Under the pieces are notes generated by a model that was not told the origin of the DNA, did not search any database, and saw nothing but the letters and a program-made list of their open reading frames with translations. A stretch of DNA of 64,000 nucleotides, taken from Polynucleobacter campilacus. Lineage in GTDB: Bacteria > Pseudomonadota > Gammaproteobacteria > Burkholderiales > Burkholderiaceae. The position numbers and the translations under genes are program-made. Positions 6,436 to 14,755 of the stretch are shown here, piece by piece. The DNA lies in contig NZ_NGUP01000005.1 in the NCBI RefSeq assembly GCF_002206625.1, positions 1 to 64,000 of the forward strand, given 5' to 3'. Position 1 is the first letter of the stretch. Each line of letters starts with the position of its first letter.

Positions 6436-8184
6436 TTATTTTCGGGGGGTTTTACCAACCATCTTCGCTGCTCTCAAGAAATCAAAGTCGACACCTTGAT
6501 CAGCCTGTGTCACAGTATCTAAGAAGAGCTTCTTATATCCGCGCTCAGCAGTAGGCGATGTAATTGGGTTTTCTTTGGCGCGCTTAGCTAACTCTTCATC
6601 AGAAATCAATAAGCTAATTTCACGATTTTTGACGCTTAAGCGAATACGATCACCGTTGTGTACATGTGCTAGTGGCCCACCAATAGCTGATTCTGGGGTA
6701 ACGTGAAGTACGATCGTTCCAAATGCTGTACCGCTCATCCGTCCATCGGAGATGCGTACAATGTCTTTTACTCCAGCACGCGCTAATTTCATAGGGATGG
6801 GAATATAGCCTGCTTCAGGCATACCAGGTGCTCCTTTAGGGCCAATATTCTTGAGTACCAAAATATCATCAGCCGTAACATCTAAATCTGGGCTATCAAT
6901 GCGGCTTGCTAGATCTTCTGCATTCTCAAATACTACGGCGCGGCCTTCATGCTCCATGAGTTTCTCGTTAGCAGCTGATTGCTTAATGATCGCAGCACCC
7001 GGAGCAAGATTGCCATGCAGAACAGCAATACTGCCGCGTGGATAGATTGGCTTATCAAATGGGCGCACTACATCTTGTTTGAAGCTTGGTGGTGCTGCAT
7101 CAATTTCTTCGCCAAGTGTTCTGCCAGTTACTGTCATGGCATTGAGTTTTAACTGGGGCTTTAGTTCTCGTAATAAAGTAGCCATACCACCAGCGTCATG
7201 GAAATTTTCCATGTAATGATCGCCAGAGGGTTTTAGATCTACTAGTACTGGGGTTTCATTACCCATTTTGTCTAAGGCATCTAGATCTATCTCAAGACCC
7301 ATACGACCAGCAATTGCAGCCAAGTGGACAATGCCATTCGTAGAGCCACCAATGGCTAGCAAAACTCGAATTGCATTCTCAAAAGCATCTGCTGTCAGGA
7401 TTTTGTCTATGGTTAAACCATCTTTAGCCATTTGTACTGCGCATGTACCGGTTTCTTCTGCAACCCTTATACGATCTGCAGTCACAGCAGGGGGTGTGGC
7501 ACCGCCTGGAACGGTCATGCCTAAGGCTTCAGAGATGCAAGCCATCGTACTAGCGGTACCCATGACGGAACAAGTACCAACGCTGGCTACCAACTGATCA
7601 TTGACTTCATCCTTTTCAATTTCATCAATCTCACCAGCGCGGAACTTACCCCAGTAACGACGACAGTCAGTGCACGCACCAACACGCTCGCTGCGATGCG
7701 AGCCAGTCAGCATTGAGCCGGTGATGAGCTGAATCGCTGGTAGTCCTGCAGAAGCGGCGCCCATCATTTGTGCGGGGACTGTTTTGTCGCAACCGCCAAT
7801 CATCACTACCGCATCCATGGGCTGTGCACGCAACATTTCTTCCGTATCCATGGACATCAGATTGCGCAGATACATGCTGGTAGGTGCAGCAAAACTTTCA
7901 TGAATCGAGATCGTTGGAAATTCCATGGGCAGGCCACCAGCAAGCATGACGCCGCGTTTGACTGCTTCAATGAGTTGCGGCATATTTCCGTGACAAGGGT
8001 TGTACGCACTACCGGTATTGATGATTCCAATGACAGGGCGATCTAATGCGCTATTGGTATAGCCAGCTCCCTTGATAAATGCTTTGCGTAAAAATAAAGA
8101 GAAGCCTTTATCTCCATAGCTTGTTAAGCCTTTACGTAAACCTGTCTCAGAGGCTGTTTTAGGATCTTTTGGCTTGGTGCTCAT
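6436..8184 (-). CDS. IlvD/Edd family dehydratase (sugar-acid dehydratase type)
   Basis: Fe-S dehydratase of 582 residues. Cluster cysteines are seen in NPCHGNM, IGGCDKTVPA and VGTCSVMGTASTM; the C-terminal half has NLAPGAAIIKQSA and SDGRMSGTAFGT. Sequence resembles L-arabinonate/D-xylonate dehydratases of rhizobia more than the branched-chain enzyme IlvD, as I recall them, so an aldonic acid is the likely substrate. No other sugar-acid genes are adjacent. It is convergent with fadD. Dihydroxy-acid dehydratase activity is the alternative; a family tree would decide. Confidence 0.8.
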   Translation of the reverse strand: MSTKPKDPKTASETGLRKGLTSYGDKGFSLFLRKAFIKGAGYTNSALDRPVIGIINTGSAYNPCHGNMPQLIEAVKRGVMLAGGLPMEFPTISIHESFAAPTSMYLRNLMSMDTEEMLRAQPMDAVVMIGGCDKTVPAQMMGAASAGLPAIQLITGSMLTGSHRSERVGACTDCRRYWGKFRAGEIDEIEKDEVNDQLVASVGTCSVMGTASTMACISEALGMTVPGGATPPAVTADRIRVAEETGTCAVQMAKDGLTIDKILTADAFENAIRVLLAIGGSTNGIVHLAAIAGRMGLEIDLDALDKMGNETPVLVDLKPSGDHYMENFHDAGGMATLLRELKPQLKLNAMTVTGRTLGEEIDAAPPSFKQDVVRPFDKPIYPRGSIAVLHGNLAPGAAIIKQSAANEKLMEHEGRAVVFENAEDLASRIDSPDLDVTADDILVLKNIGPKGAPGMPEAGYIPIPMKLARAGVKDIVRISDGRMSGTAFGTIVLHVTPESAIGGPLAHVHNGDRIRLSVKNREISLLISDEELAKRAKENPITSPTAERGYKKLFLDTVTQADQGVDFDFLRAAKMVGKTPRK

Positions 8185-8254
8185 ATTTGTCTCTATAAAT
8201 AATTTATATAAATGCTAATTAGGGATCATTGTAGTCATGCCTGCACTAAAGTGC

Positions 8255-9181
8255 CTACAAGCCAGCACCCCAGCGATATTGCCAAGAAATACCAATGGCG
8301 TTATAGCTTGTATCGGTGCGGGAGTACACACCGGTGCTGCCAGTCAGACGAATAGAGTTATGTTTATTAATAGGATAGGAGAGCGTACTACCAAAGCGCC
8401 AGTTTTCTTGTGAGCCATTGACTGCTGAACCGTTGACATAGGTTTGCCCGCCAAAAAAGTAGGTGGCATCGGCCGATATCCAGGCGGTATTGGGGAAGTA
8501 ATAAATTACGTGGGTTTCACTTGAATACACTGGGTTTTGGGATAGAGTGTTATTGCCCATATAGTTAGAGTTACTGGTATAGATCGATGCCATGCCAGCC
8601 AATTCTAGGCGCCACGAACCAACCGCTTTTGAAGCTCCGACACCAGGTTGAATCACTGTACGATTTCCGCCAACATTGATCATTTGATCGCTGTTGTACT
8701 TACCCCAAGGAATGGAAGCAGCCAGACTTGCGCCAATGATGAGATCTTGCTGATAGTTTTTGAACTCACTTACCGAAAGGGCGGGTGCACCATATAAGTT
8801 GACAGAGGCCTTAATCATGGGATCTGATAGACCTTCAGCAGATGCATTGATCGCTTGGCCGCTCACAGTGCCTGTACCAGATAATTCTGCGTAAGGTAGC
8901 ACTAAAGAAAGTCTTCCAGATTGACCAGCAACATTCAGGATATGGGTCAAGCTGATGGCTTCAGTGGTTAATTTATACGAACCACTTTTCACTTGAGCAA
9001 TACCGCCAGTGACAAAGTTAATGCCAATGGGCGCATTGGAATAGGCGCGGGCCTCTATTTCTTGAGCATGAGGCTTAACAGATAGAAATGCGAGAATGCA
9101 AAAACAAAATAGTTTTTTAAAGAATGAGTCCACAGCAAACAACTTCAAATATCTACTGATCTGAAGAATCTTTTTTTCCAA
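8255..9181 (-). CDS. Outer-membrane beta-barrel protein (MetA-pathway/phenol-degradation type)
   Basis: A 308-residue exported protein with a hydrophobic segment LFCFCILAFLSVKPHAQ (cleavage after HAQ) and then alternating beta strands ending in an aromatic residue pattern (SWQYRWGAGL), as for outer-membrane channels of the Phenol_MetA_deg family. The open frame begins with TTG at 9181 and overlaps the previous gene by 29 bases; GTG at 9133 would give a more normal signal peptide. Neither has a clear ribosome site. Substrate unknown. Confidence 0.65.
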   Translation of the reverse strand: MEKKILQISRYLKLFAVDSFFKKLFCFCILAFLSVKPHAQEIEARAYSNAPIGINFVTGGIAQVKSGSYKLTTEAISLTHILNVAGQSGRLSLVLPYAELSGTGTVSGQAINASAEGLSDPMIKASVNLYGAPALSVSEFKNYQQDLIIGASLAASIPWGKYNSDQMINVGGNRTVIQPGVGASKAVGSWRLELAGMASIYTSNSNYMGNNTLSQNPVYSSETHVIYYFPNTAWISADATYFFGGQTYVNGSAVNGSQENWRFGSTLSYPINKHNSIRLTGSTGVYSRTDTSYNAIGISWQYRWGAGL

Positions 9182-9689
9182 AAAGGATGTTCATCGTTGT
9201 ATCTTTACCTAAGGCCAATCTCAATCCAACCAAGACGAGATACGGCCAAACGATTAACCAATAGACGATAGTCATCGCCAAGACATGCAGAGGATTTTTT
9301 TGACCAAAGCTTGCCATCGCATCAAAAAAGTTTTTACCATGTATGAGTCCATCGATACCTGCTTCGATATAGTTCAGGCTGAGAACAACAAAAATATAGA
9401 AAAGTGATTCCAGGAAGAGGGATTTAATAATCCCATTATTTTTGCTTACCTTAATTGGAAATATTGCCTGCGCTATCAACATAAACTTAGCGCAGAGTCC
9501 TGCCTTAATAAGGGCAATTCCAAAAATAGAAAAGGAAATAGGATGTTGTGAGTTAGTGACAGCTAAAAAGGTAATAGCGCAGAACCAGGTAGCGAAGTAA
9601 GCTGTGAGGGCTAAGGCTTCCTTGGCTTCCGCCTCAATTTTTTTCTTGATGCCTGGCAAATGGTCTTCACTGCTTGCGGGTGTATTCAT
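9153..9689 (-). CDS. Four-helix integral membrane protein of unknown function
   Basis: A 178-residue protein with a charged N-terminus and four hydrophobic segments, at about 27-47, 53-78, 90-108 and 135-160. The C-terminus (GKKDSSDQ) is cytosolic by the positive-inside rule. No family motif is recognised. It overlaps the start of the outer-membrane barrel gene on the same strand, so the two are probably cotranscribed and may act together at the envelope. No function is assigned. Confidence 0.65.
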   Translation of the reverse strand: MNTPASSEDHLPGIKKKIEAEAKEALALTAYFATWFCAITFLAVTNSQHPISFSIFGIALIKAGLCAKFMLIAQAIFPIKVSKNNGIIKSLFLESLFYIFVVLSLNYIEAGIDGLIHGKNFFDAMASFGQKNPLHVLAMTIVYWLIVWPYLVLVGLRLALGKDTTMNILFGKKDSSDQ

Positions 9690-9802
9690 TGCTTTATTTT
9701 CTTTATTGAGTTAGTGCTTATACAACCTCAGATGTTGCGCAGGGAAATCAAAATAACTACCGAGGTTTTGGTGGAGCCATAGGAATGCGCTACAGCTGGT
9801 AG

Positions 9803-11113
9803 TTAATTCGCTTCACAGCTAGCACAAGAAGAAGCAGACTCAACGGGGGCGGGCTCTTGGGTATAACGAGCAATAAATGCATGCTTGCTAAGCAGTGGTA
9901 ACTTGATCCACACAAAGTGACCAGAGCCAGGCGCTACATCAATTGGTTCGCCACTCATATTCCACATGGCATCTAAAACGATATCTTGATTGCCTTGTGG
10001 TTCGATGATCTCTAGTTTGTCGCCAACAGAAAAGCGGTTCTTAACATCGACCTTGACGCGACCAGAGACCGGGTCAACCTCTAAAGTTTCAGCAACATAT
10101 AAGCTTCTGCCTGAAAGTGAGTAGCCTCTCATATACAGTTGATATTCTTTATCATGGTGACGCTCATAAAATCCATCGGTATAGCCACGATTAGCAAGAC
10201 CCTCTAAGTTTCCAAGCAATGTCGTGTTAAATGGTCGGCCTGCGACTGCATCATCAATTGCTGAACGATACGCTTGGCATGTACGCGAAACATAGTAGGG
10301 GGACTTAGTACGACCTTCAATCTTGAAGGAGTCGACACCCATCTTCGTTAGTCTTTCGATATGCTCAACTGCACGTAAATCTTTAGAGTTCATGATGTAG
10401 GTACCATGCTCGTCTTCTTCCATCGGCATTAAGTCATCTGGCCTTTTGGCTTCTTGAAGGAGAACCACATCGCCACTAGAAGTTTGTTGGCCTGGTTTGA
10501 CCTTGTAATCCCAGCGACAGGCATTGGTACAGGCACCTTGATTGGAATCACGATGAGACATATAGCCCGATAAGAGGCAGCGACCAGAGTATGCAATACA
10601 CAAAGCACCATGAACAAATACTTCAAGTTCCATTTCAGGGCAGTCTTGACGTACCTCTTCTATCTCATCGAAAGAAAGTTCGCGTGACAAAATCACTCGG
10701 CTAATGCCAACTGAGCGCCAGAACTTCGCGGATGCACCATTAACAGTATTGGCTTGTACTGATAAATGGATGGGCATATCAGGCCAAGCCTCTCTAGCCA
10801 TCATGATCAGACCTGGGTCAGACATGATGAGTGCATCAGGCTTCAAATCAACCACGGGCGACATATCTTTGATATAAGTGCGCGTCTTTGCACCATGCGG
10901 CAATAGGTTAGAGACTAAGAAAAACTTTTTGCCTAATTCATGCGCGGTATCAATTCCTTGCTTGAGTACTTCAATCTTGCCAAAGTCATTATTACGAACG
11001 CGCAAAGAGTATCGAGGTTGACCAGCATAAATTGCATCCGCTCCAAATTCAAAAGCGGTGCGCAACATGGCAAGGCTGCCAGCAGGGGCTAGAAGTTCTG
11101 GGATCTTAGTCAT
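9803..11113 (-). CDS. trhP: tRNA hydroxylation protein, U32 peptidase family (TrhP/YegQ)
   Basis: In E. coli TrhP is needed for prephenate-dependent 5-hydroxylation of uridine 34 in tRNA. The 436-residue product keeps close identity to YegQ, as I recall it, in ELLAPAGSLAMLR, AGQPRYSLRVRNNDF, ALIMSDPGLIMM and VFHVHGALC-like EVFVHGALCIAYSGRC. The Cys ligands in SGRCLLSGY and GACTNACRWDY are present. Length fits TrhP (453) and not RlhA (about 650). The C-terminal tail adds a cysteine pair, CASCEAN. Divergent from the alpha/beta hydrolase gene that follows. Confidence 0.9.
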   Translation of the reverse strand: MTKIPELLAPAGSLAMLRTAFEFGADAIYAGQPRYSLRVRNNDFGKIEVLKQGIDTAHELGKKFFLVSNLLPHGAKTRTYIKDMSPVVDLKPDALIMSDPGLIMMAREAWPDMPIHLSVQANTVNGASAKFWRSVGISRVILSRELSFDEIEEVRQDCPEMELEVFVHGALCIAYSGRCLLSGYMSHRDSNQGACTNACRWDYKVKPGQQTSSGDVVLLQEAKRPDDLMPMEEDEHGTYIMNSKDLRAVEHIERLTKMGVDSFKIEGRTKSPYYVSRTCQAYRSAIDDAVAGRPFNTTLLGNLEGLANRGYTDGFYERHHDKEYQLYMRGYSLSGRSLYVAETLEVDPVSGRVKVDVKNRFSVGDKLEIIEPQGNQDIVLDAMWNMSGEPIDVAPGSGHFVWIKLPLLSKHAFIARYTQEPAPVESASSCASCEAN

Positions 11114-11268
11114 GCCGCTATTTTAAGCCCTCGGCAGATTTTGGGTTTTCGCCGTTTTGGCGCTTAAAAACACGTAAAAAGAGGCTTTTCCTTGCCTGGA
11201 TAATCTTTTGGAATGCTATAGTGGCCAAACAATATCAATATAAGGGCATGCGCCCAAAGGGAGACAAA

Positions 11269-12312
11269 GTGAAATACCTAGCACGATCACTAGTAGCGCT
11301 TATTTCTTGTTTATTTCTCGGTCAAGCATTTGCTGCTGGAAAAATCCAGATGAACGAGTACATGGTACAAAGTGATACGCCAGGTATTTCCCTCTATGTA
11401 CGCAACAAACACTTAGCTGGCATGAAGAAATTCACAGCTGAAAAAACATTGCTCTACGTTCATGGCTCAACCTATCCTGCAGAAACTGCCTTTGATTTGT
11501 CGCTTGGCGGAACCTCATGGATGGAGTACATGGCAGCAAGGGGCTACGATGTTTGGTTGGTAGATTTGCGTGGCTACGGTAAATCTACCCGGCCTCCTGA
11601 AATGGATCAGCCTGCAGACCAAAACCCTCCTATTGTGAGAACAGATACTGCAGTTAAGGATGTCTCTAGCGCAGTTGACTACATCTTGAAAAAGCGTAAC
11701 ATTCAAAAGATGAATTTACTTGGTTGGTCTTGGGGTACAACCATCATGGGTAAATACACTACAGAGAATAATGAGAAGGTCAATAAGTTGGTTCTCTATG
11801 CACCACAGTGGTTACGTCAAGGCGGAGCACCCTTGACAGATAAAGGCGGTCCACTGGGTGCCTATCGTGTGGCTTCAATTGCAGATGCTAAAAATCGCTG
11901 GCTAACAGGCGTTCCTGAAAGTGCTAAAGCTACGCTCATTCCACCAGGTTGGTTTGAAAAATGGTCTGAAGCTACTTTTGATACGGACCCATGGGGCAGA
12001 ACGCAAACACCTAAGAAGCTCAGAGCTCCCAATGGCACAGTTCAGGATGCGCGAGAGTTTTGGACTGCCGGAATTCCTGTGTATGAACCTAAAAATATTC
12101 GTGTACCAGTTATGCTAGTGCACGCAGAGTGGGATGCAGACTTGCCAAGCTATATGCTTTATGAGTACTTCACAAAACTTGAAAACGCACCGTACAAAAT
12201 CATGTTGCAGATCAGTGAGGGTACTCATACCATCATTATGGAAAAGAATCGGATGCTGATGTTTACGGGTGTACAGGAATTCTTGGATAGCAATTTCAAG
12301 CCAGAGAAGTAA
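11269..12312 (+). CDS. Exported alpha/beta hydrolase
   Basis: A periplasmic serine hydrolase of 347 residues with signal peptide MKYLARSLVALISCLFLGQAFA. The oxyanion/HG motif is LYVHGS (62-67), the nucleophile Ser154 is in GWSWGT, the acid is probably Asp289 or Asp291 in HAEWDADLPS, and the base His320 in EGTHTII. The start is GTG 11269, preceded by GGGAG at 11259-11263; an upstream GTG at 11221 would put 16 extra residues before the signal peptide. Substrate unknown. Expressed divergently from trhP. Confidence 0.75.
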   Translation: MKYLARSLVALISCLFLGQAFAAGKIQMNEYMVQSDTPGISLYVRNKHLAGMKKFTAEKTLLYVHGSTYPAETAFDLSLGGTSWMEYMAARGYDVWLVDLRGYGKSTRPPEMDQPADQNPPIVRTDTAVKDVSSAVDYILKKRNIQKMNLLGWSWGTTIMGKYTTENNEKVNKLVLYAPQWLRQGGAPLTDKGGPLGAYRVASIADAKNRWLTGVPESAKATLIPPGWFEKWSEATFDTDPWGRTQTPKKLRAPNGTVQDAREFWTAGIPVYEPKNIRVPVMLVHAEWDADLPSYMLYEYFTKLENAPYKIMLQISEGTHTIIMEKNRMLMFTGVQEFLDSNFKPEK

Positions 12313-12365
12313 GTCTCTAAAGTGATAGGCGCCATAAATAGGTTGGGCTACCTTGAAATGACTAT

Positions 12366-12731
12366 ATGAAACTAAAGTTAAGTCCTAGTACCAGCATTGC
12401 AGTCTTGATTGCTATTGGTCTTTCAGCTTGTACTGCGGCTAAATTAGAGGCTCGTCTGGAAGCCAATCCTCAGTGCAAAGAGAGCGTCAATCCAAAGACT
12501 GGTGCTTTAATGCCGTGTCCCGGATCAGACCGGTCCTTTTATGTTGCAGCCGGTCTGGAGACGCTAAGGCCAGCCAAGGTAATCGCTACTCCTGCCAATG
12601 CAACGGATACTCCGCCCGTCACAAATTCAATGGCAGGGACTTCTGCCGCAGCGAAGCCAGCCGCAGTGAGTTGTAAGCCCCAGTTACATAAAAAGACAGG
12701 TGGGGTATTACCCTGTCCTCCTGGCGATTAA
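12366..12731 (+). CDS. Lipoprotein with a duplicated Cys/KTG/PCP motif
   Basis: A 121-residue protein with a lipoprotein signal (lipobox LSAC, Cys22). The mature part holds the same short unit twice: CKESVNPKTGALMPCPGSD at about 37-55 and CKPQLHKKTGGVLPCPPGD at the C-terminus, separated by an Ala/Pro/Thr linker of some 50 residues. Each unit has two cysteines that could form a small disulfide loop. I do not recognise the family. Likely outer-membrane anchored; role unknown. Confidence 0.65.
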   Translation: MKLKLSPSTSIAVLIAIGLSACTAAKLEARLEANPQCKESVNPKTGALMPCPGSDRSFYVAAGLETLRPAKVIATPANATDTPPVTNSMAGTSAAAKPAAVSCKPQLHKKTGGVLPCPPGD

Positions 12732-12811
12732 TTTAGGAGAGGTTTACAGCAGGGGGTTATGATTACCGAAAAGTAGCACGTCATCTTGGATTTATTAAAT
12801 TGGGTTTAAAA

Positions 12812-13495
12812 ATGAAAAAATTGGGTCTATTGGCAGCATCTATTTCTACTGTCCTTCTATTGACTGCTTGTAGCAATACTCCTAAACTGGCCTCAGAGCC
12901 AATGCCTAGATCTGGGTTCTTACCAGACTATTCGGTGCTGGTTCCAATGGTTACCAGCGTTCCTGATGCGCGTATTTGGAGATACAGAATCTCTGGCGTT
13001 AATCCTAGCTCTTACACTGCAGTTATTTTGGATCCTATTTATTTAAATCAAAGTGCTACCAAAGATATCAGCGCTGAAGCTATTACTCAAGCAAGGACAA
13101 CATTGCAGGCATCTATGATTGAAGCAGTGGGTGCGCGTGGCAATATCCAGATTGTCACTAAGCCAGGCCCTGGCGTTGCCCGTGTATCTGTAGGCATTAC
13201 CGGCGCTGAAAGTTCTAACGATTATTTAAAGCCATGGAACTTTACACCAATTGGACTGGCTGCCAATGCTGCGGCTTTTGCAGGTGGCGTTAATGCTAAA
13301 ACTCCGGCACTTGTAATTGAAAGCAAAATCACTGATAGCCAAAGCAATAAGCTCTTAGGTGAGGGTCTAGTGACCGTTCAAGGCGAATCCTTTAGAACTG
13401 CTAGCGGCTCTGTTGAGTCATTTATAGCAATGGCAAAAAAAGCGGTTCAGGTGGCTATGGAAACTTCTGCAAACCCTACACCAACTGGTAAATAA
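12812..13495 (+). CDS. DUF3313-type lipoprotein
   Basis: A 227-residue lipoprotein: MKKLGLLAASISTVLLLTACSN with lipobox LTAC. The mature region has the SGFLPDYS and WRYRISGVNPSSYTAVILDP stretches characteristic of DUF3313 proteins, followed by a C-terminal alpha/beta part and a tail EFRTASGSVESFIAMAKKAV-like. ATG 12812 is taken as the start; a TTG four codons earlier is possible. Function unknown in the family. It lies nine bases before the EF-hand gene. Confidence 0.75.
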   Translation: MKKLGLLAASISTVLLLTACSNTPKLASEPMPRSGFLPDYSVLVPMVTSVPDARIWRYRISGVNPSSYTAVILDPIYLNQSATKDISAEAITQARTTLQASMIEAVGARGNIQIVTKPGPGVARVSVGITGAESSNDYLKPWNFTPIGLAANAAAFAGGVNAKTPALVIESKITDSQSNKLLGEGLVTVQGESFRTASGSVESFIAMAKKAVQVAMETSANPTPTGK

Positions 13496-13504
13496 GAGAT
13501 TGCT

Positions 13505-13765
13505 ATGTATTTTGCTAAAAATGTTTTGCTAGTATTTGCTTGTGCGTTAACTTCTTTGCCAATGAGTGTGTATGCAGATGATGTATCTCGTAACAAGGAA
13601 ATTGCTGAGCGTTTTGCAAAATGCGATACAAATCGTGATGGTAAGTTGACTTTAGCTGAAGCAAAAGGATGCATGCCTCGAATCTACGACCACTTCAGTT
13701 ATATCGATAGTGCTAATAAGGGTTATGTCACAGTCGCCCAAATTCAAGCTATGGCGGCTCGATAG
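13505..13765 (+). CDS. Exported EF-hand protein
   Basis: An 86-residue protein with signal peptide (cleavage near SVYA-DD, residue 26). One canonical calcium loop, DTNRDGKLTLAE (41-52), fits the D-x-N-x-D-G-x-L-x-x-x-E pattern; a second, degenerate site is around SANKGYVTVAQ (69-79). Two cysteines flank the first loop. Expected to bind Ca2+ in the periplasm. It follows the DUF3313 lipoprotein closely and ends at a strong terminator, so the two form a small operon. Confidence 0.8.
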   Translation: MYFAKNVLLVFACALTSLPMSVYADDVSRNKEIAERFAKCDTNRDGKLTLAEAKGCMPRIYDHFSYIDSANKGYVTVAQIQAMAAR

Positions 13766-13772
13766 TGACTGT

Positions 13773-13794
13773 AAGGGCCTCTCGAGGCCCTTTT
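13773..13794 (+). terminator. Rho-independent terminator after the EF-hand gene
   Basis: Stem AAGGGCCT (13773-13780) / AGGCCCTT (13785-13792), loop CTCG, then T residues; seven bases after the stop codon. Confidence 0.9.
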
Positions 13795-13808
13795 CCATTT
13801 GATAGAAT

Positions 13809-14708
13809 ATGCCTGTAATTATTCCCAAGTTTGAGCAAAAACGCATCACCGTCACTTCTGAAGATGGCCCATTAGAAATTGCCTGTCAAGTTGGTGGCAA
13901 TGGCCCGCCGATTTTATTGCTCCATGGTTTTCCGCAAACTAAAGCGATTTGGGAAATCGTTGCACCTGAATTAGCTAAAAACTTCACCGTTGTCGCTTCT
14001 GACCTGCGTGGGTATGGAGAGTCCTCCAAGCCCCATGGCAAAGAAGATCATTCGACTTACTCCAAAAGATCTATGGCATCTGACCAGCATGGGCTCATGA
14101 AAGCCTTAGGTCATGAGCAATTTTTCTTACTCGGTCACGATCGAGGCGGCAGAGTCTCTCATCGTCTTGCAATGGATTACCCAGATAGTGTTTTGCGTTT
14201 GATGGTCTTAGATATTTCTCCAACTCTCACAATGTATGAGAATACTACGATGGAGTTTGCCAAAGGCTATTGGCACTGGTTTTTCTTAATTCAAGCAGAG
14301 CCGATTCCAGAAACCTTAATTGGCGCAGATCCCAAGTTTTGGATTAATAAACACATGGGTCGTCATGCCGGCACAGGTATATTTTCTGCGGAGCGCTGGG
14401 CTGAGTATCTTGCGGGCGCAAGCAATCCACAGAGCATGCATGCCATGTGTGAAGACTATCGTGCTGCGGCAACGATTGATTTAGTACATGATCGTGCAGA
14501 TAGGGTGGCTGGTAAAAAACTCAAAATGCCTTTAAGGGTCTTGTGGGGTGAGCATGGCATCGTCAATAAATGCTTTAAACCGATTGAGGACTGGCAAGTA
14601 GTAGCCCAGAACGTATCTGGAAGGGTGGTTCCTTGTGGGCACTATATCCCAGAAGAGCTTCCAAGAGAGCTCATTACTGAAGCTCAATCCTTCTTTAAGT
14701 CAGGCTGA
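13809..14708 (+). CDS. Haloacetate (fluoroacetate) dehalogenase-like alpha/beta hydrolase
   Basis: Hydrolyses the carbon-halogen bond of haloacetates to glycolate, by family. The 299-residue protein keeps every residue described for fluoroacetate dehalogenase: nucleophile Asp111 with Arg112 and Arg115 (GHDRGGR), acid Asp135 (LDISP), the halide-binding His156 and Trp157 (YWHWFF), Tyr217 (CEDYRA) and base His278 (PCGHYIPEE). The nucleophile is Asp, which separates it from Ser esterases. Epoxide hydrolase is a less likely alternative. No transporter or regulator for haloacids is adjacent. Confidence 0.85.
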   Translation: MPVIIPKFEQKRITVTSEDGPLEIACQVGGNGPPILLLHGFPQTKAIWEIVAPELAKNFTVVASDLRGYGESSKPHGKEDHSTYSKRSMASDQHGLMKALGHEQFFLLGHDRGGRVSHRLAMDYPDSVLRLMVLDISPTLTMYENTTMEFAKGYWHWFFLIQAEPIPETLIGADPKFWINKHMGRHAGTGIFSAERWAEYLAGASNPQSMHAMCEDYRAAATIDLVHDRADRVAGKKLKMPLRVLWGEHGIVNKCFKPIEDWQVVAQNVSGRVVPCGHYIPEELPRELITEAQSFFKSG

Positions 14709-14755
14709 GTGTTAAGCTCATTCCTTGTTATATATTTCTAGTTGAAAGTGCCCTC

